A stretch of DNA of 13,815 bases from Streptomyces violaceus (GTDB lineage Bacteria > Actinomycetota > Actinomycetes > Streptomycetales > Streptomycetaceae), in assembly GCA_000715635.1 (NCBI GenBank), contig KL569106.1:15883-29697 (forward strand), read 5' to 3'. This document shows, in pieces, positions 13,568 to 13,815 of this stretch. Under the pieces are notes generated by a model, which saw only the letters and a list, made by a program, of their open reading frames with translations, ran no database searches and was not told where the DNA came from. The translations under genes and the position numbers were made by a program. The stretch's first letter is position 1. Every line of letters begins with the position of its first letter.

Positions 13568-13815
13568 CGTCGGCGCCACACCCCCTGCACGACGCGGAAG
13601 AACTGTGCCCTGCCGGGACGGAGCTGTACGAACGAGCCCTGCGCGAAGGTCACGTACCCGCCGAAGCGGCCCGCGCCGCACCCTGCCTGATGGACATCGG
13701 CCTGCTGCATCCCGCCGTCGACGACCTCCACCGGCTCGAGCCCGTGGTGCCGGCCCTCGCCCTCCACCGGCTGCTGCGGACGTCCGGGGAACGCATCGCG
13801 CGCGAACGACGACGC
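13564..13815 (+). CDS. Second LuxR-type regulator paralogue, truncated by window end
   Basis: 84 residues are visible from the GTG at 13564, which overlaps the previous stop (GTGA) and follows AGGAGGAGGAAG. The N-terminus LYERALREGHVPAEAARAAPCLMDIGLLHP aligns with LYATALRTGRIARADVEPAPCLVEFALLHP of the preceding regulator, and VVPALALHRLL with VAPVVALSRQL, so the two are tandem paralogues. Its HTH is expected beyond the window and is not seen here. Confidence 0.82.
   Translation, partial: MTSAPHPLHDAEELCPAGTELYERALREGHVPAEAARAAPCLMDIGLLHPAVDDLHRLEPVVPALALHRLLRTSGERIARERRR

Overview
The window is high-GC actinobacterial DNA, most likely from a Streptomyces. The evidence is the GC-rich third codon positions, frequent GTG/TTG starts, a WhiJ-like HTH/DUF397/ATPase trio, a clpB with a HspR (HAIR) operator, and tandem LuxR-type regulators of a kind common in Streptomyces. 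No CRISPR array, tRNA, rRNA, insertion sequence or attachment site was seen.

Positions 1-5429 (minus strand) hold the most interesting block: a compact, eukaryote-like ubiquitin-type conjugation operon. Read 5' to 3' on the minus strand it encodes a two-helix membrane protein with a PLD-like cytoplasmic domain, an FHA-like/RING-like zinc protein (candidate E3), an E1-like adenylating enzyme with a C-terminal zinc ribbon, an E2 with HPN motif and catalytic Cys, a YbjN-like protein, a YukD-like beta-grasp ubiquitin-like protein (Ubl), and a JAMM isopeptidase that runs off the window. From the RING gene onward, neighbours overlap (11, 4 or 4 nt) or are 3-5 nt apart, so the six are almost certainly translationally coupled and work as one pathway: E1 activates the Ubl, E2 carries it, the RING protein may select targets, and JAMM processes the Ubl or removes it. 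Substrate and purpose (stress, development, phage defence) cannot be read from the sequence.

Positions 5601-7244 hold a WhiJ-type regulatory trio: DUF397 and XRE/DUF5753 on the minus strand, and a divergent RsbW-like ATPase. Positions 7365-8560 hold a second, free-standing YbjN-domain protein and a divergent single-pass membrane protein. Positions 8565-11264 hold clpB with a HAIR operator overlapping its promoter and a threefold tandem repeat in its leader. A PPOX-family flavin/F420-binding protein (11303-11719) is divergent from clpB.

Positions 11808-13815 hold a small accessory locus: a strong terminator, a Rieske-like protein lacking iron-sulfur ligands, a tiny exported peptide with a repeated NTSWP motif, and two divergent tandem LuxR-type regulator paralogues, the second cut by the window end. 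No gene-free stretch longer than 300 bases remains once start sites are corrected.
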